Source: Phycisphaerales bacterium
GTDB lineage: Bacteria > Bacteroidota > Bacteroidia > Chitinophagales > Chitinophagaceae
Direction: 5' to 3'
NCBI GenBank assembly: GCA_030054025.1
Contig: JASGCQ010000009.1
Coordinates: 1 to 45,791 of the forward strand
DNA length: 45,791 nucleotides
Part shown: positions 16,873 to 26,234 of the stretch, one piece after another
How positions within the stretch are numbered: the first letter of the stretch is position 1
Layout of the letters: every line of letters starts with the position of its first letter
Notes under the pieces: generated by a model
What the model saw: only the letters and a program-made list of their open reading frames with translations
Told to the model about the DNA's origin: nothing
Database searches by the model: none
Position numbers and translations under genes: made by a program

Positions 16873-16892
16873 GTGGCTCAACCCCCAAGCAA

Positions 16893-18296
16893 TTGAATTT
16901 TAAAACGCACGCATTGGGTACGATATGGACAATAGTTTTTTTTGTCATTTCGTTTGCCAAAACAATAGTCCTTACCCCTTTGATGCTGATTCATTGGGGG
17001 CAAGAGCTTTTTTGTTTTTGGGCTATCATACTCTCTGCTCGGGCTATTGTCTTATTTTTGTCTGATGGATATTTGCGTTATGTAGTCAATCAGTATAATC
17101 TGTTGTATCATACCGATAAAGCTACAGCTACTCGTGTTTTGAATGCAGGCATTTCTTTTTTAGTCATTCTCTCTCTGTTTTTGTGTACTACAATAGCTCT
17201 TGCTTTTTTAATCTTTCCTGCACTCAAATCTTTTGTTTTTGATACCGACAACAGTTTGTTTTCCTTTTTACCCATTTGCCTTATTGCCTACCTACTGGCA
17301 GCCAGTGTTCAGAATGTACAAAGGCTATATGCTGCTACCAAAGAAGTGAACGGCTTGGTATGGCACAATATGGTATTGGAAGTGCTGTTGATTATATGCG
17401 AGTTGCTCACTCTTTCATTACTTATTCTACGAGAATATAATTTTAAAGTAGTCGTCCTTGCCGATACTGGTATTATTGCTTTAGTGGCAATCATGTATAG
17501 TGTTCATTTGCACAAGCAATACCCCTTATTTGCCCTATTTGCTCCTCAAACAATCAGAGATGGGGTCGCTCAATTTAATAAAGCAAGAAAATTATATGCC
17601 AGTAATTTTTTCGAAAAATTGACCACAGACGGTTTGGTATTGTTGCTTTCCTTTTTTCGTTTCGATAAAGCTGCTATTGCTCTTTTTACTACTGTGCGTA
17701 CCATTGTCAATACGTCGCTCTTGGCACAAAATCTCCTGCTCAATACCTATACGCCCGGATTGCAAAAACAAATCGCATTGCGCAGTAGCTCCTCTTTAGA
17801 GCAATTGTTATCGTTCATTAGGTTGAGGCTTGGATTGATTTTCTGTTTGGGTATTCTATGTTGTTTGCCCATCTATCAGCCTCTTTTCGACTATTGGACT
17901 AAGGGTAAAGTCGTTTTCGACAAATATTTTATGACCACGATGCTCATCATGGCAGTATTCAATTTGTATGGCTTGAGTATCACTTTTATACTCAAAGGAG
18001 TCAACGCCTTGTCGCAATTGTTGCGTTTGATGCTGTTAAAAACAGTGCTGTTACTGATTGGCTTTGTATGGGCGCGACAAGATATATTGAACATCGCCAT
18101 TGTATTGGCTCTGGTCGAATTATTGAGCAGTATTTTTATATTGCCCATGTTGCTCAATGCCTACAGGGTGCAACATCAGCTTCGCATCAGCATATCCAAA
18201 TATTATCTCCAATTTGCTCCTTATCTACTCACGATACTCTTATTGTTGGTCTATATCATGGGTAGCTATTTATTCGATTTTAAACTTGATTTATAG
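16893..18296 (+). CDS. Flippase-like membrane protein of polysaccharide assembly, TTG start
   Basis: The 467-residue product is hydrophobic throughout with about 12-14 membrane helices. Its N-terminus MNFKTHALGTIWTIVFFVISFAKT, its overall size and its place next to sugar-nucleotide genes match Wzx-type oligosaccharide or lipopolysaccharide flippases (MATE/MOP-like). It would move lipid-linked sugar units across the inner membrane. The start is TTG at 16893. No ATG occurs before residue 31, and starting there would remove the first membrane helix. The box at 16865-16872 supports this choice. The stop is 2 bp before the exonuclease gene. Confidence 0.7.
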   Translation: MNFKTHALGTIWTIVFFVISFAKTIVLTPLMLIHWGQELFCFWAIILSARAIVLFLSDGYLRYVVNQYNLLYHTDKATATRVLNAGISFLVILSLFLCTTIALAFLIFPALKSFVFDTDNSLFSFLPICLIAYLLAASVQNVQRLYAATKEVNGLVWHNMVLEVLLIICELLTLSLLILREYNFKVVVLADTGIIALVAIMYSVHLHKQYPLFALFAPQTIRDGVAQFNKARKLYASNFFEKLTTDGLVLLLSFFRFDKAAIALFTTVRTIVNTSLLAQNLLLNTYTPGLQKQIALRSSSSLEQLLSFIRLRLGLIFCLGILCCLPIYQPLFDYWTKGKVVFDKYFMTTMLIMAVFNLYGLSITFILKGVNALSQLLRLMLLKTVLLLIGFVWARQDILNIAIVLALVELLSSIFILPMLLNAYRVQHQLRISISKYYLQFAPYLLTILLLLVYIMGSYLFDFKLDL

Positions 18297-18298
18297 GT

Positions 18299-19063
18299 AT
18301 GAAAATTATCTCTTACAACCTCAACGGCATTCGTGCCGCCATGAAAAAGGGCTTTGCCGAATGGCTTGCCGAAGAAAATCCTGACATCATTGCCCTGCAA
18401 GAAACTAAAGCCACCGAAGATGCGGTAGATACATTGCCTCTACTCAAGTTGGGCTACGAATTGCTTTGGTTTTCGGCTGAAAAAAAAGGCTATAGTGGCG
18501 TAGCGGTTTTTACCAAAATAAAACCCAAGCAAGTACATTACGGCAACCAATATGAGCAGAGCAATTCTGAAGGTCGTGTTATCCGTATCGACTTTGAAGA
18601 TTTTAGTTTAGTGAATGCATACTTCCCAAGTGGTACCAGTGGCGAATTGCGCCAAACCTATAAATACCAATGGCTCGACGAATTTTATACCTACATCAAC
18701 GAATTGAAGAAAGAACAGCCTAATCTAGTGATTTGTGGCGATTATAATATTTGTCACAAAGCCATAGATATCCACGACCCCGTAAGTAACAAAAATAGCA
18801 GTGGTTTCTTGCCCGAAGAGCGCACTTGGATGGACAAATGGTTTGACAGCGGATTGGTAGATGTTTTCCGTGTATTCAACCAAAATCCGAACGAGTACAG
18901 TTGGTGGAGCCTGCGTGCCGCCTCGCGCGAGCGCAATAAAGGTTGGCGTATTGATTACATCAGCGTTACTGAGCCTTTGAAAGAAAAACTTAAAGCAGCT
19001 GCTATTTTGCAACAAGTCAAACATTCCGACCATTGTCCGGTGAGGGTGGAGATTGGGTTTTAA
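18299..19063 (+). CDS. xth: Exodeoxyribonuclease III (AP endonuclease)
   Basis: The 254-residue enzyme shows the whole exonuclease III pattern: MKIISYNLNGIR, IALQETKA (Glu35, metal ligand), ICGDYNICH (catalytic Asp/Asn), and SDHCPV near the C-terminus (His245). It cleaves DNA at abasic sites and trims 3' ends in base excision repair. It starts 2 bp after the flippase-like gene, so it may be read from that promoter. The following 181 bp up to rsmE show no gene or RNA fold. Confidence 0.95.
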   Translation: MKIISYNLNGIRAAMKKGFAEWLAEENPDIIALQETKATEDAVDTLPLLKLGYELLWFSAEKKGYSGVAVFTKIKPKQVHYGNQYEQSNSEGRVIRIDFEDFSLVNAYFPSGTSGELRQTYKYQWLDEFYTYINELKKEQPNLVICGDYNICHKAIDIHDPVSNKNSSGFLPEERTWMDKWFDSGLVDVFRVFNQNPNEYSWWSLRAASRERNKGWRIDYISVTEPLKEKLKAAAILQQVKHSDHCPVRVEIGF

Positions 19064-19244
19064 AAGATGAATAGATTAATGCATGATAATGGTTTTAAAA
19101 AATAAGTATTTTGTTAATAATGGAGAGTATCATCAAGATCTAATACAGAGAGGGTGAATAGCTTTTTACTAATAAAATAATTCAGAAAACGTTGTCTTAA
19201 TAAATAAAATGGACCAATAGCATTTTTCGTATTAACTTGCCGCT

Positions 19245-19967
19245 ATGGCTAGTCTTCCATTTTTTTATCAAGATACCAAGCTGGAAAAAGGCGCAATTTT
19301 ACACTTGTCGGATGATACTGCAAAACATATTGTTCAGGTTTTAAGAAAGCGTGAATCGGAGCAAATTATCGTCAATAATGGGCGAGGTGATAGTGCTGTA
19401 GCTATATTGAGTACTGTTGATAAGAAAAAATGTATCGTAAAAATCCAAGAAATTACCCAACATCAGCCGCCTTTAATGGGGCTGCATCTCTGTGTCGGAT
19501 TTACCAAAAACACCAGTAGAAATGAGTGGCTTCTCGAAAAAGCTACAGAATTAGGTGTTCGGAGCATCACACCCATACAAGCCTCGAGAACTGAAAAGGA
19601 AAAACATCGAGTGGATCGTTGGCAAAACATCATGATTTCCGCAATGTTACAATCGCAACAATACTTCTTGCCTGAACTCAAGACCGCAAGCAAATTAGAT
19701 GATATTTTTAAAGCGCATACAGCTACGCCTCAAAAACTGATTGCTCATTGCGCTTCCGAACTGGAACGTAGTACTATTGCAAGGGCTATGGTTGCAAGGC
19801 AAGAAACTTTGTTTTTGATAGGACCCGAGGGTGATTTCACGGTTGAAGAAATCAATTTATGTTTGCAAAAGGGCTTTAAAGCGATTAGCCTTTGCGCGCA
19901 AAGACTAAGAACGGAAACGGCCGCCATGGCTGTTTGTGCTTATTTTAATTTATTGAATCATGAATAG
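19245..19967 (+). CDS. rsmE: 16S rRNA (uracil-1498-N3)-methyltransferase
   Basis: The 240-residue protein shows the RsmE layout. An N-terminal PUA-like part (HLSDDTAKHIVQVLRKR) precedes a SPOUT knot domain with LGVRSITPIQASRTE, LLIGPEGDFTVEEI and the AQRLRTETAAMAV SAM-binding loop. It methylates U1498 of 16S rRNA. A TAACTTGC sequence just upstream resembles a -7 box. Its stop region overlaps the DUF4159 start by 8 bp, so it heads a four-gene run (rsmE, DUF4159, glcD-like, radC). Confidence 0.95.
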   Translation: MASLPFFYQDTKLEKGAILHLSDDTAKHIVQVLRKRESEQIIVNNGRGDSAVAILSTVDKKKCIVKIQEITQHQPPLMGLHLCVGFTKNTSRNEWLLEKATELGVRSITPIQASRTEKEKHRVDRWQNIMISAMLQSQQYFLPELKTASKLDDIFKAHTATPQKLIAHCASELERSTIARAMVARQETLFLIGPEGDFTVEEINLCLQKGFKAISLCAQRLRTETAAMAVCAYFNLLNHE

Positions 19968-20622
19968 TACACCTTATATAAAATTATTCATTTTCATGTT
20001 GAGCTTTTACCTTGCCTCTGCTGCAAAAGCTCAAAATATGAAAATGGCATTATTGGTCTATAATGGCGGTGGCGACTGGTATGCCAACCCAACGTCTCTA
20101 AAAAATCTTGCTCAATTTTGTAACCAACAATTACAAACTAGGTTTGACAGCAAAGAGGCCCAAGTAGAAGTAGGAAGCCCCGACCTATTCAATTATGCTT
20201 TTGTACACATGACGGGGCATGGGCGTTGGGTACTCAGCGATGCCGAAGCTACAAATTTACGCACCTATTTAGAAGCCGGTGGTTTTTTACATATTGACGA
20301 TAATTATGGTTTAGACGAATATGTTCGCCCTGCACTCAAAAAAGCATTTCCCGAATTGAGCTTGGTAGAACTACCTTTTAACCACCCTATCTATCATCAA
20401 AAATTCAATTTTACCAACGGGCTACCCAAAATCCATGAACATGACAACAAAGCTCCTAAGGGATTTGGGTTGATTTATAAAGGTCGGCTAGTTTGTTTTT
20501 ACAGTGTAGAAACCGATTTGGGCGATGGATGGGAAGATGCTGACGTCCACAATGACAATCTGGAAACACACCTTGCAGCCCTACAAATGGGTGCCAATAT
20601 TATTCAATATATTTTTAAATAA
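19960..20622 (+). CDS. DUF4159 exported protein
   Basis: The 220-residue product has a signal peptide (cleavage near AKAQ). The DUF4159 pattern follows: YNGGGDWYANPTSLKNL, FVHMTGHGRW, LRTYLEAGGFLHIDDNYG and FNHPIYHQKF. The domain resembles class I glutamine amidotransferase-like folds, but no catalytic triad can be claimed from sequence alone, and no function is established. It overlaps rsmE by 8 bp and lies 2 bp before the GlcD-like gene. Confidence 0.85.
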   Translation: MNSTPYIKLFIFMLSFYLASAAKAQNMKMALLVYNGGGDWYANPTSLKNLAQFCNQQLQTRFDSKEAQVEVGSPDLFNYAFVHMTGHGRWVLSDAEATNLRTYLEAGGFLHIDDNYGLDEYVRPALKKAFPELSLVELPFNHPIYHQKFNFTNGLPKIHEHDNKAPKGFGLIYKGRLVCFYSVETDLGDGWEDADVHNDNLETHLAALQMGANIIQYIFK

Positions 20623-20624
20623 TT

Positions 20625-22031
20625 GTGCCTTTTAAGAAAATAACCGACCAAGATATTCAATATTTCCGCCACTTATTAGGTGCTGATAAAGTATTGACCG
20701 ATGCAGAACAAATTAGCCGTTGCGCCTCTGACCATACAGAAGATTTTGAGTATAAGCCTGAGCTTGTCATACAGCCAACAAGCCCCGAAGATGTGAGCAG
20801 AGTCATGCGCTATTGTTATGAGCACAATATTTGTGTCACACCTCGAGGAGCAGGTACAGGCTTGAGTGGAGGTGCATTAGCAATATTCGGAGGTATATCC
20901 TTGGATATGCGCAAGATGAATAAAATCGTCAATTTGGATACTGAAAATTTTCAAATCACTGTTGAACCCAGCATGATAACGGAAGAATTGCAAAATGCAG
21001 TGAAAGAAAAGGGTTTGTTTTATCCGCCCGACCCTGCCAGTAAAGGCTCTTGTTTTATCGGCGGAAACATTGCAGAAAATTCGGGTGGGCCTAAAGCGGT
21101 AAAATATGGCGTAGTAAAAGATTATGTATTGAACCTCGAGGTGGTATTGCCTAATGGAGATATTATGTGGACAGGTGCCAATGTACTGAAAAATGCCACA
21201 GGGTATAATCTTACGCAATTAGTAGTAGGGAGCGAAGGTACTCTTTGTGTAGTTACTAAAATTGTATTGCGCTTAATACCTGCAGTAAAAAACGATTTGT
21301 TGTTGCTTGTGCCCTTTCGCAAAGCAAGCGAAGCCTGTAAAGCAGTAAATGCTATTTGCCTTGCTGGCATCACTCCTTCTGCCTTAGAGTTTATGGAACG
21401 CGACGCTTTGGAATGCGCCATCAAGTATTACCAATCCTCTGTAGTAAGTCTTGCTGATGATATTCAGGCGCATTTGCTCATCGAGCTAGACGGCAACTAT
21501 ATGGAGCAGCTGCTAAAAGAAGCTGAAGAAATTGATACTATAGTGCAACAGTTTGATATTGGAGCAATACTCATTGCTGAAAGCGCAGAGCAAAAACTAA
21601 GTCTTTGGAAACTCAGACGCATCGTAGGTGAAGCTGTGAAAGGCAATTCTATTTACAAAGAAGAAGACACCGTAGTGCCTCGTGCTTATTTACCCCAATT
21701 GTTGGACAGTGTAAAAAGTATTGGAAAGAAATATGGTTTCCACTCTGTTTGTTACGGACATGCAGGCGATGGCAATTTGCATGTCAATATTGTAAAAGGA
21801 TCTATGAGTGATGATGACTGGAACAATAAATTACCCTTAGGTATCCGCGAATTATTTACAGAAGTAGTAAAGCTCGGAGGAACCCTATCTGGCGAACACG
21901 GCATAGGCTTGGTACAAAAAGGCTATATGGACATTGCTTTTTCTCAACAACAGTTACAACTTATGAAATCTATCAAAACGATTTTTGACCCTAAGGGTAT
22001 CCTGAATCCAGGCAAAATTTTTATTGACTAA
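20625..22031 (+). CDS. FAD-linked oxidase (GlcD/D-2-hydroxyacid dehydrogenase-like), GTG start
   Basis: The 468-residue flavoprotein carries the PCMH FAD-binding domain (TPRGAGTGLSGGA, GGNIAENSGGPKAVKYG) and the FAD-oxidase C-terminal domain with CYGHAGDGNLHVNI and SGEHGIGL. It would oxidise a D-2-hydroxy acid such as glycolate or D-lactate; the substrate is not clear. It starts with GTG 2 bp after the DUF4159 stop; no ATG in frame is better placed. The iron-sulfur partners GlcE/F are absent, in line with single-chain members. Confidence 0.9.
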   Translation: MPFKKITDQDIQYFRHLLGADKVLTDAEQISRCASDHTEDFEYKPELVIQPTSPEDVSRVMRYCYEHNICVTPRGAGTGLSGGALAIFGGISLDMRKMNKIVNLDTENFQITVEPSMITEELQNAVKEKGLFYPPDPASKGSCFIGGNIAENSGGPKAVKYGVVKDYVLNLEVVLPNGDIMWTGANVLKNATGYNLTQLVVGSEGTLCVVTKIVLRLIPAVKNDLLLLVPFRKASEACKAVNAICLAGITPSALEFMERDALECAIKYYQSSVVSLADDIQAHLLIELDGNYMEQLLKEAEEIDTIVQQFDIGAILIAESAEQKLSLWKLRRIVGEAVKGNSIYKEEDTVVPRAYLPQLLDSVKSIGKKYGFHSVCYGHAGDGNLHVNIVKGSMSDDDWNNKLPLGIRELFTEVVKLGGTLSGEHGIGLVQKGYMDIAFSQQQLQLMKSIKTIFDPKGILNPGKIFID

Positions 22032-22042
22032 CCTTGAAATAA

Positions 22043-22732
22043 ATGAAACCCAAAAACGGAATTAAATCTTGGGCAGAAGATGATAGACCAAGAGAAAAAT
22101 TACTGACGAAAGGCGCATCAGCACTCAGCAATACAGAGCTATTGGCGATACTTATAGGGAGCGGAACAAAACAAAAATCTGCTGTAGATTTATCGCGCGA
22201 ACTACTGGCTATAGCCAATAACAATCTAAATGAATTTGGGAAATTAAGGCTTGGCGAATTGCAGCAGATAAAAGGTATCGGAGAGGCCAAAGCAATTACT
22301 ATTGCAGCAACTATGGAGCTCGGACGGCGGAGACAAATAGGCTCTGTATTAGATAAAGAATTCATTAAAGGTCCCGAAGAAGCCGCAGCACTATTGTTGC
22401 CCCTCATGCAAGATTTGAACCACGAAATATTTTGTGTTCTTTATCTTAATAATGCACAACTACTGATTAAACATGAATTAATTAGTAGTGGCGGACTTAC
22501 AGCTACAGTTGTAGATATTCGAATGATTCTAAAAAATGCTTTGCTGCGCAATGCCTCAAAAATAATTGTTGCACACAATCATCCTTCGGGTAATAAAAAA
22601 CCCAGCGAAGCAGATAAGAAACTGACTCATAAACTAAAAGATGCCGCCGCACAAATGGATATACAGTTGGTTGATCATATCCTTATTGCGGGAAATAGCT
22701 TCGTTAGTTTTGCAGATGAAGGATTAATGTAA
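22043..22732 (+). CDS. radC: RadC-family JAB-domain protein
   Basis: The 229-residue protein has an N-terminal helix-hairpin-helix-like part (LQQIKGIGEAKA) and a JAB/MPN domain with the metal motif AHNHPSG (His178, His180) and Asp191 in SEADKK, the HxH-x10-D pattern. The old link to DNA repair is doubtful, and its enzyme activity is unproven. It begins 11 bp after the glcD-like gene and is the last gene of the run. Confidence 0.93.
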   Translation: MKPKNGIKSWAEDDRPREKLLTKGASALSNTELLAILIGSGTKQKSAVDLSRELLAIANNNLNEFGKLRLGELQQIKGIGEAKAITIAATMELGRRRQIGSVLDKEFIKGPEEAAALLLPLMQDLNHEIFCVLYLNNAQLLIKHELISSGGLTATVVDIRMILKNALLRNASKIIVAHNHPSGNKKPSEADKKLTHKLKDAAAQMDIQLVDHILIAGNSFVSFADEGLM

Positions 22733-22833
22733 TATCAACAAGATTTCAACACTCATAACATGAGTCTGTTTAGTGGCTTTTTATTTCTTAACTTGCAGCA
22801 CTTATTTCTTCAAAATCATAGGCACATTTCAGC

Positions 22834-23823
22834 ATGCTCAAAATAGGCATCTTCGGGGCAGGACACCTCGGTAAAATACACATTCAACAATGGAAAGAGA
22901 TTGCAGAGATTGAATTGGTTGGTTTTTTTGACCCTAATGACGAAAATGCTCAATCTGCAATAGAACAATACGCTGTAAAGAGATATACTAATGCTCAAGA
23001 ATTGCTCGAAGCCTGTAATGCTGTTGATATTGTCACCACCACAACTACCCATTACGAGATTGCCAAATCAGCCTTGCTTCTGGGTAAACATATTTTTGTT
23101 GAAAAGCCTTTTACCAATACCCTTGCAGAGGCACAAGAATTGATTAAACTGGTAAAAGAAGCCAATGTAAAATGCCAGATAGGGCATGTAGAACGTTTCA
23201 ACCCTGCATTATTGGCATTAGGCGATTTAGATATCCAGCCTATGTTTATAGAGTCGCACCGCTTGGCCACTTTCAATCCCAGAGGAACTGATGTATCTGT
23301 TATTTTAGACTTGATGATTCATGACATTGACATCATATTGCATTTAGTAAAATCTCCTGTAAAACGCATATCGGCAAGTGGAGTAGCGGTAATGAGCGAA
23401 ACTCCAGACATTGCAAACGCCCGTATCGAATTTGATAATGGGTGTGTTGCCAATCTTACGAGTAGCAGAATCTCGCTTAAACGCATGAGAAAAATGCGCC
23501 TATTTCAACGTGATGCCTATATAAGCGTTGATTTTTTGGACAAAAAAACAGAAATCATCAAACTAAGTGCTCCAGAAAATCACCCAAAAGGTCTCTTGGA
23601 TGTACCACTAGAAATGGCGAATGGAGAAAAGAAAATCTTAACTATCAATATGCCTGAAGTGCCTGTAGTTAATTCAATACGTATGGAACTATTGGGATTT
23701 ACGAACGCAATTCTACACAATCAAACCGTCAAAGTCACTGCCTTCGATGGCTATCAAGCAATGGAGGTAGCTCATTTAATTTTGAAAAAAATGAGTTTAC
23801 ACCACAAAATGCACAATGAATAA
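22834..23823 (+). CDS. Gfo/Idh/MocA-family oxidoreductase
   Basis: The 329-residue protein opens with the Rossmann dinucleotide motif GIFGAGHLG (residues 5-13) and carries the family EKP motif (Glu90-Lys91-Pro92 in HIFVEKPFTN), with a central GHVERFNP and DLMIHDIDI. It should be NAD(P)-dependent and act on a sugar, sugar nucleotide or related substrate. A TAACTTGC sequence upstream resembles a promoter box. The following lipoprotein gene is 47 bp away. Confidence 0.88.
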   Translation: MLKIGIFGAGHLGKIHIQQWKEIAEIELVGFFDPNDENAQSAIEQYAVKRYTNAQELLEACNAVDIVTTTTTHYEIAKSALLLGKHIFVEKPFTNTLAEAQELIKLVKEANVKCQIGHVERFNPALLALGDLDIQPMFIESHRLATFNPRGTDVSVILDLMIHDIDIILHLVKSPVKRISASGVAVMSETPDIANARIEFDNGCVANLTSSRISLKRMRKMRLFQRDAYISVDFLDKKTEIIKLSAPENHPKGLLDVPLEMANGEKKILTINMPEVPVVNSIRMELLGFTNAILHNQTVKVTAFDGYQAMEVAHLILKKMSLHHKMHNE

Positions 23824-23870
23824 CCAAGCAGAACGTTATATTATCGCAGAGTCACAACTACCATTTTCAA

Positions 23871-24746
23871 ATGATTAAAAAAATACACTTATCACTTATT
23901 GTCTTATTCGCATTTTCAGGGTGTAATTTGATTAACCCCAAAGAACAAACTCCGACTTATATTCATCTTGAGCCTTTTACTTTTAGTAACCCCGACTCTA
24001 ATATAACAGGTAGTTCTTCTCACGATATACCCTCCGCAAAGATTACTATTGACGACAAGACTATCGGCACTTTCGATTTACCTTGCACAGTACCAGTAAT
24101 TATGTCGCAAACAGGTAAGTTAAGCGTCATACCGATGGTTACTAATCAAGGAATTAAAAGCTATGTTGTACAGTACCCATTTTACAAAAATGATTTTACT
24201 ACGCTGACTTTTAATCCGGGTAAAATTCAAAACTTTAGTCCCATAACTCGCTATTGGAGCGACCTTACAAGTGCTACCTTCAGAATGAAAAACAACTTTG
24301 AAGAGGGTTTGTACTTCAAAAATCTAGGTGGTGATACTACTATGGTTGTAGAAAAAGACCCTTCATTGGTTTTTGAAGGCAAAAATTGTGGTGCTATTTA
24401 TATTAATGCACCTAAAAAATCATCAGAAAGTATCTCACAAAATTATTTTGAAATTTCGAATTACAACAATGACTGCTATCTGGAATTGGACTACAAATCT
24501 ACTATCCCGTTTCAAATAGGCTTGCAAGGAGAAAACACTTCGGGTTCGGTAGCAGGCGAATATCTTTTGGGACTTTTCCCAAAAAGCAATTGGGGTAAAA
24601 TTTATTTGAGCTTATCCAACTTTGTTAATACTTACAAAACTTACCCAAAATATTATTTGAAATTTAGGGTATCTTTAGACGAGTCTAATAGTAAGTACAC
24701 AGATGGATATGTATTGATTGACAATATCAAAGTGATTGCTCGCTAA
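23871..24746 (+). CDS. Lipoprotein of unknown function
   Basis: The 291-residue product has a lipoprotein signal peptide with lipobox FSGC. After it come beta-rich stretches (FTFSNPDSNITGSSSHDIP, GTFDLPCTVPVI) and a later domain that looks like a jelly-roll or carbohydrate-binding fold (LELDYKSTIPFQIGLQG, LIDNIKVIAR). I recognise it only as a conserved Bacteroidota type often near polysaccharide genes. It ends 10 bp before the sugar transferase and is probably cotranscribed with it. Confidence 0.75.
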   Translation: MIKKIHLSLIVLFAFSGCNLINPKEQTPTYIHLEPFTFSNPDSNITGSSSHDIPSAKITIDDKTIGTFDLPCTVPVIMSQTGKLSVIPMVTNQGIKSYVVQYPFYKNDFTTLTFNPGKIQNFSPITRYWSDLTSATFRMKNNFEEGLYFKNLGGDTTMVVEKDPSLVFEGKNCGAIYINAPKKSSESISQNYFEISNYNNDCYLELDYKSTIPFQIGLQGENTSGSVAGEYLLGLFPKSNWGKIYLSLSNFVNTYKTYPKYYLKFRVSLDESNSKYTDGYVLIDNIKVIAR

Positions 24747-24756
24747 AAAAGTATTC

Positions 24757-26181
24757 ATGTATTTATCCGAAATCAAAAAAAGAGCAATCAAGCTACTAGT
24801 TTTTTCAGATTTTTTGACAGCCACATTAGCATGGGTCATTTTTTGGGCTATACGGCATAAAATATTGTTACAGACAAATTTTGGCAAGGCATTCACTTTT
24901 ATGAGGCCCATAGACTTTATAGAAGGTTTTATATTACTTCCCTTAGCTTGGCTTTTCTTATATTATTTGGCAGGCACTTATTTCGACCTATATCGCAAGT
25001 CGCGTATCAATGAGGTTTACCGAACCTTCATATCCTGCACCATCGGAAGCCTGCTACTCTCTTTTGTGTTGGTTAGTAACGATTCAAATGAGTTTTCTTA
25101 CTTCTTCAGCATGAGTTGTCGGTATTTTTTCATTCATACCAGCCTTACGCTTTTATTTAGAATGGTGATACTATTTCGGGTAAAACGAAAAATAACTTCT
25201 GGGCAGGTTGGTTTCAATACCATGATTGTTGGAGGTAATCAACAAGCAATTCAGATATATAAACAAATCACCGAGAACAATAAAATTTTAGGGAACATTT
25301 TTAAGGGGTTTATTTATTCTCAAAAAGAAACAGGGAATGGCATGAGCCACTACCTTCCTCAGTTGGGCGACTTAACACAACTCGAATCAATTATTGATAC
25401 ACACCAAATAGAAGAAGTTATCGTAGCTGTAGATAGCTCGGAGCGCAGATTACTGGAGAATATTTTAACCCGCCTTAGTTATAAAGCGGTAGTTGTAAAA
25501 GTATTGCCCAACCTCTATGACATCATCTCCGGATCAGTAAAAACAAACAATGTATATGATACCATATTGGTACATATAGAACCGGTACTTATGCCCGATT
25601 GGCAAATAGTTTGTAAACGAGCTATTGATATAGCAGCATCTTTCACTGCTATTATCTTATTGTCGCCTATCTATATATTTGCCGCCATTCGCGTCAAGTT
25701 ATCTTCTCCAGGTTCTATATTTTACAAACAAGAGCGAATAGGATTATACGGAATCAGTTTCAATATCATCAAATTCAGGTCTATGTGTGTGGCTGCCGAA
25801 GAAAGTGGCCCTGCGCTCTCAAAACAAAATGACCCTCGGATTACTTCATGGGGAAGGGTGATGCGGAAGTGGAGAATTGACGAAATTCCACAATTTTATA
25901 ATATACTTATTGGGGATATGAGCCTTGTGGGCCCACGCCCTGAAAGAAAATACTATATTGATATTATCTGTACCACACATCCACACTATAAATATCTGCA
26001 TAAGGTAAAGCCAGGATTAACTTCCTGGGGCATGGTCAAATATGGTTATGCCGAAAATGTGGAACAGATGAAAAAGCGAATGGAATATGATTTGCTTTAT
26101 ATTGAAAACTGTTCTTTGGCTTTAGACATTAAAATCATGCTCCATACATTTATCGTCATTGTAGAAGGCAGGGGTAAATAA
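24757..26181 (+). CDS. Polyprenyl-phosphate sugar-1-phosphate transferase (WcaJ/WbaP-like)
   Basis: The 474-residue protein has four to five N-terminal membrane helices and a CoA-binding-like middle region (TMIVGGNQQAIQIYKQI). The bacterial sugar transferase domain follows at the C-terminus: CKRAIDIAASF, FYKQERIG, KFRSM, MRKWRIDEIPQF and SLVGPRPER. It would start synthesis of a lipid-linked polysaccharide by attaching the first sugar phosphate to undecaprenyl phosphate. The ATG at 24757 is used because a TTG at 24736 would extend into the preceding gene. Confidence 0.92.
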   Translation: MYLSEIKKRAIKLLVFSDFLTATLAWVIFWAIRHKILLQTNFGKAFTFMRPIDFIEGFILLPLAWLFLYYLAGTYFDLYRKSRINEVYRTFISCTIGSLLLSFVLVSNDSNEFSYFFSMSCRYFFIHTSLTLLFRMVILFRVKRKITSGQVGFNTMIVGGNQQAIQIYKQITENNKILGNIFKGFIYSQKETGNGMSHYLPQLGDLTQLESIIDTHQIEEVIVAVDSSERRLLENILTRLSYKAVVVKVLPNLYDIISGSVKTNNVYDTILVHIEPVLMPDWQIVCKRAIDIAASFTAIILLSPIYIFAAIRVKLSSPGSIFYKQERIGLYGISFNIIKFRSMCVAAEESGPALSKQNDPRITSWGRVMRKWRIDEIPQFYNILIGDMSLVGPRPERKYYIDIICTTHPHYKYLHKVKPGLTSWGMVKYGYAENVEQMKKRMEYDLLYIENCSLALDIKIMLHTFIVIVEGRGK

Positions 26182-26234
26182 ATAAGGTATAATTTCCTAT
26201 TTAGGTATTATCTTGCTTCAAATTCCATTTTAGT

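Noticed and set aside
19064..19244. Possible tRNA or small RNA between xth and rsmE
   Set aside because: No cloverleaf, no GC-rich stem and no terminator could be found.
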